DNA from: Collinsella sp.
GTDB taxonomy: Bacteria; Actinomycetota; Coriobacteriia; Coriobacteriales; Coriobacteriaceae
Direction of reading: 5' to 3'
Length of the DNA stretch: 64,000 nucleotides
NCBI GenBank assembly: GCA_019413925.1
Contig: DXMY01000045.1
Location: forward strand, 1 to 64,000
Shown here: positions 1-7,833 of the stretch, piece by piece
Layout: the number at the start of each line of letters is the position of its first letter
Position numbering within the stretch: position 1 is the stretch's first letter
Notes under the pieces: model-generated
What the model saw: the letters and a program-made list of their open reading frames with translations, nothing else
Told to the model about the DNA's origin: nothing
Databases searched by the model: none
Program-made: the position numbers and the translations under genes

Positions 1-141
1 CGACCTGGAGGAATACATAGTCCACTGGAACACGAGCCGGAGGCAGGTAAGATTGAAGGGCCTGACCCCGGAGGAGTTCCGGAATCAGGCCCTCGCGGCC
101 TAGTCGCTATTTAGGGCGTCCAAGATTTGGGACGCAGTTCA
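1..141 (+). mobile_element. 3' end of an IS3-family insertion sequence
   Basis: The first 103 bases encode the C-terminus of an IS3-type transposase. The bases just after the stop end in GGGACGCAGTTCA, which fits the right terminal inverted repeat of an IS3-family element (these begin TG and end CA). I place the element's right end at about 141. The left part lies outside the window, so intactness and family subgroup cannot be judged. Confidence 0.7.
2..103 (+). CDS. IS3-family transposase OrfB, C-terminal fragment (partial)
   Basis: The frame is open from the window edge to a TAG stop at 101-103 and gives 33 residues. It shows the typical IS3/IS150 OrfB ending: an acidic YIVHWNTSRRQ stretch followed by LKGLTPEEFRNQ, the region just after the last catalytic Glu of the DDE rve core. 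The catalytic residues themselves are outside the window. The enzyme would catalyse copy-out/paste-in transposition of the element. The identity is secure at family level only. Confidence 0.75.
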   Translation, partial: DLEEYIVHWNTSRRQVRLKGLTPEEFRNQALAA

Positions 142-217
142 GTGCGAGCTACAGGGTCTTTTGTCAAGCGATGCGGCAAAATGATCCGTTTTCCTCCGTC
201 CCCGAGGGATCAGTGAG

Positions 218-874
218 TTAGCCCTCCTTGCGGACCTTTTGCAGATAGCGGTAGACGCTGGGCTCAGAGATTCCAAGTGCGGCGGCGGCGCAGGCAACGG
301 CGCCCTTGAGCATAAACACGCCGTTGCCGTTGAGATGGCGGATAACATCGACGCGATCGGCCTGCCCAAGCGAGGCGACATCCTGCCCGCGGCTTTCGAG
401 CAACTCGGAAATACTGCGGTCGATGAGCTCCTGTGTAGACTCCGATAGGCTTTCGACCTCGATGGACGCGGGCTCCGCCTGCCTTGGCACAGCGTTGAAG
501 CAGGCCATGAGCTGCTGAGCCATGGCGTTGATGGAGCGTACCGTGGAAAGATCGGTGTTGACGCAGAGCATGCCGACGATCTCATTATCCTCGCGGATAA
601 AGTACGTCGCTGACTCCAACGTCTTGCCACCGGCACCGCGCCCCTCGTAGCCCGTAATGAACGGCAGATCGCGATACTTGGCGTCGTGCATGATCTTGAG
701 TGCCAGATCGGTAGCGGGTCCGCCAATCTTGCGCCCGCTCACGATACCGTTGCGAATATCGACAATGGCATGGTCGGGATCCGAGAAATCGTGCAGCACG
801 ATTTCGCTGTTTTTGCCGAGTATCTGCTCCAGGAAATCGACCATCGGCAAAAAGCGATGTACGGTCTCGTTCAC
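218..874 (-). CDS. YheO/DauR-type transcriptional regulator (PAS-like plus HTH)
   Basis: This 218-residue protein has the two-part YheO/DauR layout. An N-terminal PAS-like sensor domain includes the stretch VLHDFSDPDHAIVDIRNG, and a C-terminal helix-turn-helix includes ISEPSVYRYLQKV. I chose the GTG start at 872-874 because AAAGGAG lies six bases upstream. The reading frame continues upstream to an ATG at 1024, but that extension has no family similarity and no good ribosome binding site. The gene is divergent from the purine permease, so it probably controls this cluster in response to a purine or pathway metabolite. The ligand is unknown. A paralogue sits at 22209-22862. Confidence 0.85.
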   Translation of the reverse strand: MNETVHRFLPMVDFLEQILGKNSEIVLHDFSDPDHAIVDIRNGIVSGRKIGGPATDLALKIMHDAKYRDLPFITGYEGRGAGGKTLESATYFIREDNEIVGMLCVNTDLSTVRSINAMAQQLMACFNAVPRQAEPASIEVESLSESTQELIDRSISELLESRGQDVASLGQADRVDVIRHLNGNGVFMLKGAVACAAAALGISEPSVYRYLQKVRKEG

Positions 875-1235
875 GGGCAACTCCTTTGGGTGAACTCCAA
901 TGCCCTGAGGGCGTTCATAACAATTTTTTATCATGGTAACACGCCGTTCATCATCTCGTGTATTCGCAGGTACGCAGCGTAATACAGACGAGCGGTAGAT
1001 ATTTGGCGGTAAACGGTCGACCAAAAGAAAAGTTAGATGTTATTATGACCAGACACTTTCCTGACCTGCGGAAATGCATTGTCTCAGCTGAAGAATAGTC
1101 TGATAACAAAAAATTATTATTGAGAATGAGAAAAATCTTTAATACGATATTCACCGAAGGCACAACCTCATCGCTTAACTGCGTCAAAATGTATACGCAG
1201 ATGCGAAAACAACTACTTCGAGGATTGGTGGTCAA
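875..1235. promoter_or_regulatory. Divergent control region between the regulator and the purine permease
   Basis: This 361-base stretch has no convincing gene. It is much more AT-rich than its surroundings between about 910-940 and 1040-1160. It holds the permease promoter (separate entry) and two AT-rich AACAA-containing blocks near 917-935 and 1102-1120 that could be operator half-sites for the YheO-type regulator. The operator role is inferred. Confidence 0.5.
1120..1148 (+). promoter_or_regulatory. Probable sigma-70 promoter for the purine permease
   Basis: The pattern is TTGAGA (1120-1125), a 17-base spacer, then TACGAT (1143-1148), close to the vegetative consensus. It would give an untranslated leader of roughly 80 bases before the ATG at 1236. 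There is no experimental support. Confidence 0.5.
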
Positions 1236-2630
1236 ATGGCCCAGGAGACGGTTACGAACGGCACTGAAGCCCTGTTCACTCGCGAAGGCATGCCGCCCGT
1301 TAAGGAAATGATCCCGTGTGCCCTTCAGCATGTACTGGCATCGTTTGCCGGCATCATTACCCCGGCGGTCATCATGGCCGGCGTCTACGGCTTTAATAGC
1401 CAGCAGAGTACCGACATCATTCAGGTCGCGCTCATTCTTTCGGCAATCGACACGGCCCTTCAGGCCTTCGCTCCCTTCCGTCGCATCGGCGGCGGCCTGC
1501 CCATCGTCATGGGCGTCTCGTTCGCGTTCCTGCCGGCCCTGCAGGCCATGGGTGCCTCGGGCTTTAGCTTTGGCGCGCTGCTGGGCGGCGAGATTGTCGG
1601 CGGTGCCGTCGCGGTCCTCTTTGGTCTGGCCTACAGCAAGATTAAGTGGCTGTTCCCGCCCGTCGTGACCGGTACGGTCATCTTCTCCATCGGCGTTTCG
1701 CTGTATCCCACGGCCGTCAAGTATATGGCCGGAGGTATGGGTACGCCGCTGTGGGGCACCCCGCAGGCCTGGTGCGTCGCTCTTATCACCTTCGCCGTGG
1801 TCTTTGCGCTCGCCAACTTCGGCAAGGGCACGCTCAAGCTGGGATCCGTGTTCTTTGGCATGATCGTTGGCATGATCGTTTCGATCCCCTTTGGCATGAT
1901 CGACTTCTCCAGCGTCGCCACCGCTCAGGTCTTCGCCCTTCCCAAGCTCATGCCCTACGCGCTCGAGTTTGATCCAGAGGTCTGCATTACCCTCGCCGTC
2001 GTGTTCCCCATGGTTGCCATTCAGGTTATCGGTGACGTCTCCGCCGCCTGCCTGGGTTCCATCGACCGTATGCCCACCGAGCGCGAGCTCTCCGGCGCCA
2101 TCGTGTCCCAGGGCCTCACCTCTATGGTCGGCGGCCTGCTGGGCGGTCTTCCCACCAGCGCCCTTGGCCAGAACGTGGGCATCATCTGCTCCAACAAGGT
2201 CGTCAACAAGTGGGTTTTTGTGATCATCGCGGCCGTCTTTGCCATCGCCGGTCTGTTCCCGCAGCTCTCTGCCGTCCTTTCCGCTATCCCGCAGCCCGTC
2301 ATCGGCGGCGCGACCGTCGGCGTCTTTGGCACCATCACCATGAACGGCGTGCGCATGTTCACCCGCGAGGGCCTCACGCAGCGCACTACCACCATCGTCG
2401 GTACCTCCGTCGTCTTTGGCCTGGGTATCTGGATGGCCAGCGGTTGCCTTGCCGGCGAGGGTATGCCCGCCTGGGTGTCCACCGTCATCGGCTCCAATGC
2501 CGTAACCCCCACCGCCATCATGGCCATTGTCCTTAACCTGATCCTTCCGCAGACGCCGGTCGTGGCTCAGCACATCGATGCTGCCAAGGACGCTGCCGTG
2601 GATCTGGTCTTGCCCGAGAGCAAGAAGTAA
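1236..2630 (+). CDS. NCS2-family purine (urate/xanthine) permease
   Basis: The 464-residue integral membrane protein has about 12-14 hydrophobic segments and the nucleobase-ascorbate transporter (NCS2/NAT) organisation. The first helices carry the segment ALQHVLASFAGIITPAVI, and the family signature region is QNVGIICSNK. The NAT signature is [QEP]-N-x-G-x(4)-T-[RKG]; here the Thr position is Asn, a small departure. Members closest in context (UacT, XanP, PbuX types) import uric acid or xanthine with a proton or sodium ion. As first gene of a purine catabolic operon it most likely supplies urate or xanthine to the enzymes encoded downstream. The exact substrate cannot be read from the sequence. 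Confidence 0.88.
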   Translation: MAQETVTNGTEALFTREGMPPVKEMIPCALQHVLASFAGIITPAVIMAGVYGFNSQQSTDIIQVALILSAIDTALQAFAPFRRIGGGLPIVMGVSFAFLPALQAMGASGFSFGALLGGEIVGGAVAVLFGLAYSKIKWLFPPVVTGTVIFSIGVSLYPTAVKYMAGGMGTPLWGTPQAWCVALITFAVVFALANFGKGTLKLGSVFFGMIVGMIVSIPFGMIDFSSVATAQVFALPKLMPYALEFDPEVCITLAVVFPMVAIQVIGDVSAACLGSIDRMPTERELSGAIVSQGLTSMVGGLLGGLPTSALGQNVGIICSNKVVNKWVFVIIAAVFAIAGLFPQLSAVLSAIPQPVIGGATVGVFGTITMNGVRMFTREGLTQRTTTIVGTSVVFGLGIWMASGCLAGEGMPAWVSTVIGSNAVTPTAIMAIVLNLILPQTPVVAQHIDAAKDAAVDLVLPESKK

Positions 2631-2647
2631 CCAATTCGGTGCTATTC

Positions 2648-2677
2648 GTCGGCGGGCGCATCGCCTCGTCCGCCGAC
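2648..2677 (+). terminator. Hairpin after the permease gene
   Basis: An 8-bp perfect stem, GTCGGCGG with CCGCCGAC, encloses 14 bases. No U-run follows, so it is a weak terminator or an RNA processing/stability element between the permease gene and ssnA. Confidence 0.3.
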
Positions 2678-2825
2678 GTCATGCGGCGTCAAGCCGCACT
2701 TCAAAGGGTTTGCCCCTTTGGTGAAGCGTTGACGGGAGAGGGCCCGTTTCCGGTGTAGGCCGGCGCTTCGCACTCCGCCATGTCAGAGGTGTCAAACCCC
2801 GCCCCTGATGTTGAAGGGAGCATCC

Positions 2826-4181
2826 ATGCTTCTGGTCGCTAACGGTTCCGTCTTTACCCGCAACGCTCAGACCCCGTTCATTCCAAACGGTGCGGTCGCC
2901 ATTGACGGAGATACGATCGTCGAAGTGGGCCCCGAGTGCGAGCTCAAGGCCAAGTACCCGGATGCCGAGTACGTCGACGCCCAGGGCAACCTCATCATGC
3001 CCGGACTCATCAACTGCCACACCCACATCTACTCGGGTCTGGCCCGCGGCCTTGCCATCAAGGGCTGCAACCCCACCAACTTCCTGGAGAATCTTGAGCA
3101 GCAGTGGTGGAAGATCGACGACAACCTGACGCTCGACGGCACCAAGGCCAGCGCCTATGCCACGATTCTTGACTCCATCCGCGATGGCGTCACCACGATC
3201 TTCGATCACCATGCGAGCTTCTGCGAGATCCCGGGAAGCCTCTTTACCATTAAGGATGCCGCGCAGGAGCTGGGCATGCGTTCATGCCTGTGCTACGAGG
3301 TCTCCGATCGTCGCGGCCAGGAAAAATGCGACCAGGCCATTGCCGAGAACGCCGAGTTTGCCCAGTGGGCCGCCAAGGAGCGTCGCGATAACGATAACCA
3401 CATGATCGCCGCCATGTTTGGCGGTCACGCCACCTTTACGCTGTCGGACGAGACCATGGACAAGATGGCCGAGGCCAACAACGGCCTGACCGGCTTCCAC
3501 ATCCATGTGTGCGAGGGCATGAACGACGTGTGGGACTCCCGCCTCAACCGCGGCGGCATCAGCCCCGTCGAGCGCCTACTGCAGCACAACCTGCTGGGTC
3601 CCGACACCATGCTCGGCCACTGCATCCACGTGACGCCCGCCGAGATGGATATCGTCAAGGAGTCCGGCACCTGGCTCGTCAACAACCCCGAATCCAATAT
3701 GGGCAACGCCGTGGGCTGCGCCCCCGTGCTCGAGTTCTTCCGCCGCGGTATCCGCGTGTGCATGGGCACCGACGCCTACACCCACGATATGCTCGAGAGC
3801 CTCAAGGTCTTCCTGATCATTCAGCGCCACAACGCCGCCATGCCCAACGTGGGCTGGTGCGAGGCCATGACGATGCTGTTCGAGAACAACGCCAAGATGG
3901 CGAGCAAGTACTTCGATCGCAAACTCGGCGTGCTCGAGGCCGGCGCCGCCGCCGACGTCATCGTTATGGACTACAAGCCCTTTACGCCGCTGAGCGAGGA
4001 GAACATCGACGGCCACATGCTCTTTGGCATGATGGGCAAAAACTGCCGCACCACCATCGTCAACGGTCGTGTCCTGTACAAGGATCGCGAGTTTGTCGGT
4101 ATCGATGAGGACAAGATCAACGCGTGGACCATGGCCGAGTCCAAGAAGCTCTGGAGCACGCTCAACGATCGCGTGTACTAA
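2826..4181 (+). CDS. ssnA: SsnA-type amidohydrolase
   Basis: The 451-residue protein belongs to the metal-dependent amidohydrolase superfamily (TIM barrel). It shows the N-terminal metal motif with H65 and H67 in LINCHTHIYSG, further ligands in GFHIHVCEG and MLGHCIHV, and the conserved Asp in CMGTDAYTHD. The length and motifs match SsnA, the putative aminohydrolase found next to YgfK and Se-dependent hydroxylases. The ATG at 2826 is preferred over an upstream in-frame ATG at 2808 because GGGAG lies five bases before it. It probably deaminates or opens a purine-derived ring in the cytoplasm. The true substrate is not established for the family. Confidence 0.88.
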   Translation: MLLVANGSVFTRNAQTPFIPNGAVAIDGDTIVEVGPECELKAKYPDAEYVDAQGNLIMPGLINCHTHIYSGLARGLAIKGCNPTNFLENLEQQWWKIDDNLTLDGTKASAYATILDSIRDGVTTIFDHHASFCEIPGSLFTIKDAAQELGMRSCLCYEVSDRRGQEKCDQAIAENAEFAQWAAKERRDNDNHMIAAMFGGHATFTLSDETMDKMAEANNGLTGFHIHVCEGMNDVWDSRLNRGGISPVERLLQHNLLGPDTMLGHCIHVTPAEMDIVKESGTWLVNNPESNMGNAVGCAPVLEFFRRGIRVCMGTDAYTHDMLESLKVFLIIQRHNAAMPNVGWCEAMTMLFENNAKMASKYFDRKLGVLEAGAAADVIVMDYKPFTPLSEENIDGHMLFGMMGKNCRTTIVNGRVLYKDREFVGIDEDKINAWTMAESKKLWSTLNDRVY

Positions 4182-4196
4182 TCCAACTGGAGATTC

Positions 4197-4232
4197 GCGC
4201 GCGTCGGATGTTTCGCCGCATCCGGCGCGCGC
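4197..4232 (+). other. Strong GC hairpin between ssnA and ygfK
   Basis: Arms at 4197-4210 and 4219-4232 pair over 14 bp with a single G-U wobble around an 8-base loop. There is no U-run after the stem. It lies in the 149-base gap before ygfK and could set differential mRNA stability in the operon. Confidence 0.55.
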
Positions 4233-4330
4233 ATAGGCGGCCTCCGCGGGGTCGCCGGCGCTGTGCTAGCGCTACACCGTATTTGCGCCCGTCGCGCGGT
4301 CTCGCCGGGCGTTACAGAGAGGAGCTCACT

Positions 4331-7330
4331 ATGAGCGACATCATGAGGCCGATCCCGTTTTCGCAGCTGATGAACTGGATCATCGAGGAGCACAAGACCC
4401 AGGACGCCATCTTTGGCGTGCGTAAGATGGTCACGACCAACCAGGAGGGTGCGCTTCCCATTTTTGACGAGCGCATCGAGACTCCGTTTGGCCCGGCTGC
4501 CGGTCCCAATACGCAGCTGGCCCAGAACATCGTGGCCTCTTATGTGGCCGGTTCTCGCTTCTTTGAGCTCAAGACCGTCCAGGTTATGGACGGCGAGGAG
4601 CTCTCCAAGTGCGTCAACAAGCCCTGCATCGTGGCTCAGGACGAGTGCTACAACTGCGAATGGTCGACCGAGCTCGAGGTTCCGCAGGCCTTTGCCGAGT
4701 ACGTGAAGGCATGGTTTGCCTGCCACCTGATCGCTCGCGAGTACGGTCTGGGCAGCCCGGACGGCTTTGTCTTCAACATGTCGGTGGGCTATGACCTGGA
4801 GGGCATTAAGAGCCCCAAGGTCGACGCCTACATCGAGGGCATGAAGGATGCCAGCGGCTCCGACGTCTGGAACGAGTGCCGTGCCTGGGCACTCGCCAAC
4901 CTGGACAAGTTTGAGCATGTCGACGCCGCGTTTGTCGAGTCCATCCCGGCACGCGTCTCCAACTCCATCACCGAGTCCACGCTGCATGGCTGCCCGCCCG
5001 CCGAGATCGAGCGCATCGCGACCTACCTCATCACCGAGAAGGGCCTCAACACCTACATCAAGTGCAACCCCACGCTGCTGGGCTATGAGTTTGCCCGCCA
5101 GCGCCTCAACGAGCTGGGCTTTGACTATATCGTCTTCGATGACACGCACTTCCGCGAGGACCTGCAGTGGGCCGATGCCGTGCCTATGTTCGAGCGCCTG
5201 ATTGCCCTGTGCGCCGAGCGCGGCCTGGAGTTTGGCGTCAAGCTCACCAACACCTTCCCCGTCGACGTGACGAGGAACGAGCTGCCTTCCACTGAGATGT
5301 ATATGTCCGGCCGTTCGCTGTTCTCGCTGACCATCGAGGCTGCCCGCCGCATTACCGAGCAGTTCGATGGCAAGCTGCGCATCAGCTACTCCGGCGGCGC
5401 CACGGTCTACAACATCCGCGCCCTGTACGATGCCGGCATTTGGCCCGTCACCCTGGCGACCGACGTGCTCAAGCCCGGTGGCTACGAGCGCTTTAGCCAG
5501 ATGGCCGGCGAGTTTGGCGATCTGGACGGCAAGCCGTTCGCGGGCGTCTCTCTCGAGGCCGTGACCGCGATCCAGACCGACTCGCTCACCAACCCGCTCT
5601 ACAAGAAGCCGCTGCGCCCGCTGCCCGACCGCAAGGTCGCCGGCAAGAGCCCGCTTTCCGACTGCTTTACCACGCCGTGCCGCACGAGCTGCCCCATCCA
5701 GCAGGATATCCCCGCCTATCTGGCGGCTGTTGACGAGGGCCGTTACGAGGACGCACTCAACATCATCATCGAGCGCAACGCCCTGCCGTTCATTACCGGC
5801 ACCATCTGCCCGCATCCCTGCGGCCGTGCCTGCGAGCGTGCATTCTACGAGCCCGAGGGCGCCCAGATCCGCGCCAGCAAGCTCAAGGCCGCCCGCGAGG
5901 CCATGACCGCCGTGCTGCCCAAGCTGCGCGCCCAGGCCATCGCCAACGACGGCGAGCGCAACGTTGCCGTTATCGGCGGCGGCCCGGCCGGCCTGGCGAC
6001 GGCGTTCTTCCTGACGCGCGCCGGCGTGCCCGTCACTATCTTCGAGGCCCGCGACTCTCTCGGCGGCGTGGTCCGTCACGTGATCCCCGAGTTCCGCATT
6101 GCGAGCGACGATATCTCGCACGACGCCGAGCTCTGCCTGGCCTTTGGCGCCAAGGTGCAGCTCAACGCCCGCGTGGAGTCCATTGACGAGCTCAAGGCCC
6201 AGGGCTTTACCGACGTGGTCGTGGCCACCGGTGCCTGGATGCCCGGCTCTGCGGGCTTGGGCGAGGGCGCCGAGCTCGACGTGCTGGAGTTCCTCGAGGC
6301 CGCCAAGAAGGGCGAGAAACTCGAGCTGGGCGAGGACGTCGTGGTCATCGGCGCCGGCAACACCGCCATGGACGCGGCCCGCGTGGCCAAGCGCCTGGCT
6401 GGCGTGAAGAACGTGCGCCTGGTGTATCGCCGCACCAAGAAGCAAATGCCCGCCGACGAGGAAGAGCTCGATCTTGCTCTTGCTGACGGCGTTGAGTTCT
6501 GCGAGCTGCTGGCGCCCAAGGTACTCAACGGCGCCGTGCTGACCTGCGACGTTATGGAGCTTGGCGAGCCGGATGCAAGCGGTCGTCGCAGCCCCGTCGC
6601 CACGGGCGAGACCGTCGAGCTTTCCGCCACCACGGTGATCTGCGCCGTGGGCGAGGGCATCGATGCCAGCCTGTACGATGCCGCGGGCGTCGAGCACGAC
6701 CGTCGCGGCCGCCTTGCCGCCACCTCCACCGGCGTCGAGGGCGTTTGGGCTGCCGGTGACTGCCGCCGCGGTCCTGCCACCGTGGTCGAGGCTATCGCCG
6801 ACGCCGCCGAGGTCGCCCGTGCCATTGCCGGCGTGGACTTTAACAAGTACGCCGACTGCAACGAGCAGGCCGGTCGCGAGGACACCTGCTACGAGCGCAA
6901 GGGGTCGCTGTGCCGCGACAAGCGCAACTGCACCAAGACCCGCTGCCTGGGCTGCGGCTCGGTGTGCGAGGTCTGCTGCGACGTGTGCCCCAACCGCGCC
7001 AACGTGGCAATTAAGGTGCCGGGTCTCGCCAAGCATCAGGTGGTACATGTCGACGGCATGTGCAACGAGTGCGGCAACTGCGCCGTGTTCTGCCCCTACC
7101 AGGAGGGTCGTCCCTATAAGGACAAGCTCACCCTGTTCTGGAGCGAGCAGGACATGGAGAACTCCGAGAACGAGGGCTTCCTGGCTGTGGACGAGGACCA
7201 CTTTAAAGTCCGCGTCGCCGGCACGGTCCGCACCGTCTCGGTCGATGCCGTCAACACCGGTCTTCCCGAGGCCGTCCGCCTGACCATCAGGGCCGTGCGC
7301 GACAACTATTCGTACCTTCTTAAGAAATAG
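4331..7330 (+). CDS. ygfK: YgfK, putative selenate reductase-type Fe-S flavoprotein
   Basis: The 999-residue oxidoreductase reads as several fused modules. The N-terminal half (about 1-430) is a dihydroorotate/dihydropyrimidine dehydrogenase-like barrel. A GltD-like Fe-S region follows at about 443 (CFTTPCRTSCP) and 495 (CPHPCGRACERAF), then an FAD site at about 545 (GGGPAGLATAFF), an NAD(P) site at about 673 (GAGNTAMD), and a C-terminal ferredoxin segment at about 872 (CLGCGSVCEVCCDVCP) and 910 (CNECGNCAVFCP). The ATG at 4331 follows GAGGAGCTCACT. YgfK is linked genetically to anaerobic urate and Se-dependent purine metabolism. It probably exchanges electrons between NAD(P)H, the neighbouring ferredoxin and the hydroxylase, and reduces a purine-ring intermediate. 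That role is inferred from context. Confidence 0.9.
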   Translation: MSDIMRPIPFSQLMNWIIEEHKTQDAIFGVRKMVTTNQEGALPIFDERIETPFGPAAGPNTQLAQNIVASYVAGSRFFELKTVQVMDGEELSKCVNKPCIVAQDECYNCEWSTELEVPQAFAEYVKAWFACHLIAREYGLGSPDGFVFNMSVGYDLEGIKSPKVDAYIEGMKDASGSDVWNECRAWALANLDKFEHVDAAFVESIPARVSNSITESTLHGCPPAEIERIATYLITEKGLNTYIKCNPTLLGYEFARQRLNELGFDYIVFDDTHFREDLQWADAVPMFERLIALCAERGLEFGVKLTNTFPVDVTRNELPSTEMYMSGRSLFSLTIEAARRITEQFDGKLRISYSGGATVYNIRALYDAGIWPVTLATDVLKPGGYERFSQMAGEFGDLDGKPFAGVSLEAVTAIQTDSLTNPLYKKPLRPLPDRKVAGKSPLSDCFTTPCRTSCPIQQDIPAYLAAVDEGRYEDALNIIIERNALPFITGTICPHPCGRACERAFYEPEGAQIRASKLKAAREAMTAVLPKLRAQAIANDGERNVAVIGGGPAGLATAFFLTRAGVPVTIFEARDSLGGVVRHVIPEFRIASDDISHDAELCLAFGAKVQLNARVESIDELKAQGFTDVVVATGAWMPGSAGLGEGAELDVLEFLEAAKKGEKLELGEDVVVIGAGNTAMDAARVAKRLAGVKNVRLVYRRTKKQMPADEEELDLALADGVEFCELLAPKVLNGAVLTCDVMELGEPDASGRRSPVATGETVELSATTVICAVGEGIDASLYDAAGVEHDRRGRLAATSTGVEGVWAAGDCRRGPATVVEAIADAAEVARAIAGVDFNKYADCNEQAGREDTCYERKGSLCRDKRNCTKTRCLGCGSVCEVCCDVCPNRANVAIKVPGLAKHQVVHVDGMCNECGNCAVFCPYQEGRPYKDKLTLFWSEQDMENSENEGFLAVDEDHFKVRVAGTVRTVSVDAVNTGLPEAVRLTIRAVRDNYSYLLKK

Positions 7331-7341
7331 GCGAGTCTCTT

Positions 7342-7821
7342 ATGGCCAAATCCATTCAACATAACGTGGCCTACGTTGCCTGCGGAAGCGGCTGTGCCTC
7401 CGCAGGCGGCGACGCCCGCTGCAGCGAAGGCTGCATTGGCTGTGGCGCCTGCGTCACGGCCTGCCCCCACGGCGCCATTGCGCTGGTCGATGGCATCGCC
7501 CGCGTTGATCGCTCCAAGTGCACGGGCTGTGGCCTGTGCGGCATGGCGTGCCCGCAGCGCGTGATTGCCTTCGTTCCCGGCTACCAGAACATTCTGGTGC
7601 GCTGTAACAACACCGACAAGGGCGCCATTGCGCGCAAGATCTGCGGCACGAGCTGCATCGGTTGCGGCATGTGCGCTAAAAAGTGCCCTGCCGGCGCTAT
7701 CCGCATCGAGGACAACTGCGCCCATATCGACGGCGCGGACTGCCTGTCGTGCGGCATGTGCGCCGTCGTCTGCCCGCATGGCGCCATCCACGACCGCACC
7801 GGCATCGCCGCCGGCGTGTAG
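7342..7821 (+). CDS. Four-cluster 4Fe-4S polyferredoxin
   Basis: The 159-residue protein consists almost wholly of 4Fe-4S binding motifs. Cys sets fall at 31/34/37/41, 60/63/66/70, 105/108/111/115 and 134/137/140/144, each as CxxCxxC...CP. Extra Cys residues at 14, 18, 27 and 101 may tune or bind a further cluster. The repeat spacing resembles the ferredoxin part of RnfB and of YgfS-type proteins. It starts 11 bases after ygfK and ends 12 bases before the hydroxylase gene, so it almost certainly carries electrons between those two enzymes. The hydroxylase here has no FAD subunit, which strengthens that idea. Confidence 0.85.
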   Translation: MAKSIQHNVAYVACGSGCASAGGDARCSEGCIGCGACVTACPHGAIALVDGIARVDRSKCTGCGLCGMACPQRVIAFVPGYQNILVRCNNTDKGAIARKICGTSCIGCGMCAKKCPAGAIRIEDNCAHIDGADCLSCGMCAVVCPHGAIHDRTGIAAGV

Positions 7822-7833
7822 AAGGGAATCACC

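Noticed and set aside
951..2573. Minus-strand open frame opposite the permease
   Set aside because: Gly/Asp/His-rich shadow reading with no start signal; the permease on the plus strand is clear.
4178..7201. Very long minus-strand open frame opposite ygfK
   Set aside because: It mirrors the codon bias of ygfK (GC-rich third positions), has no domain similarity and no ribosome binding site. It is an antisense shadow.
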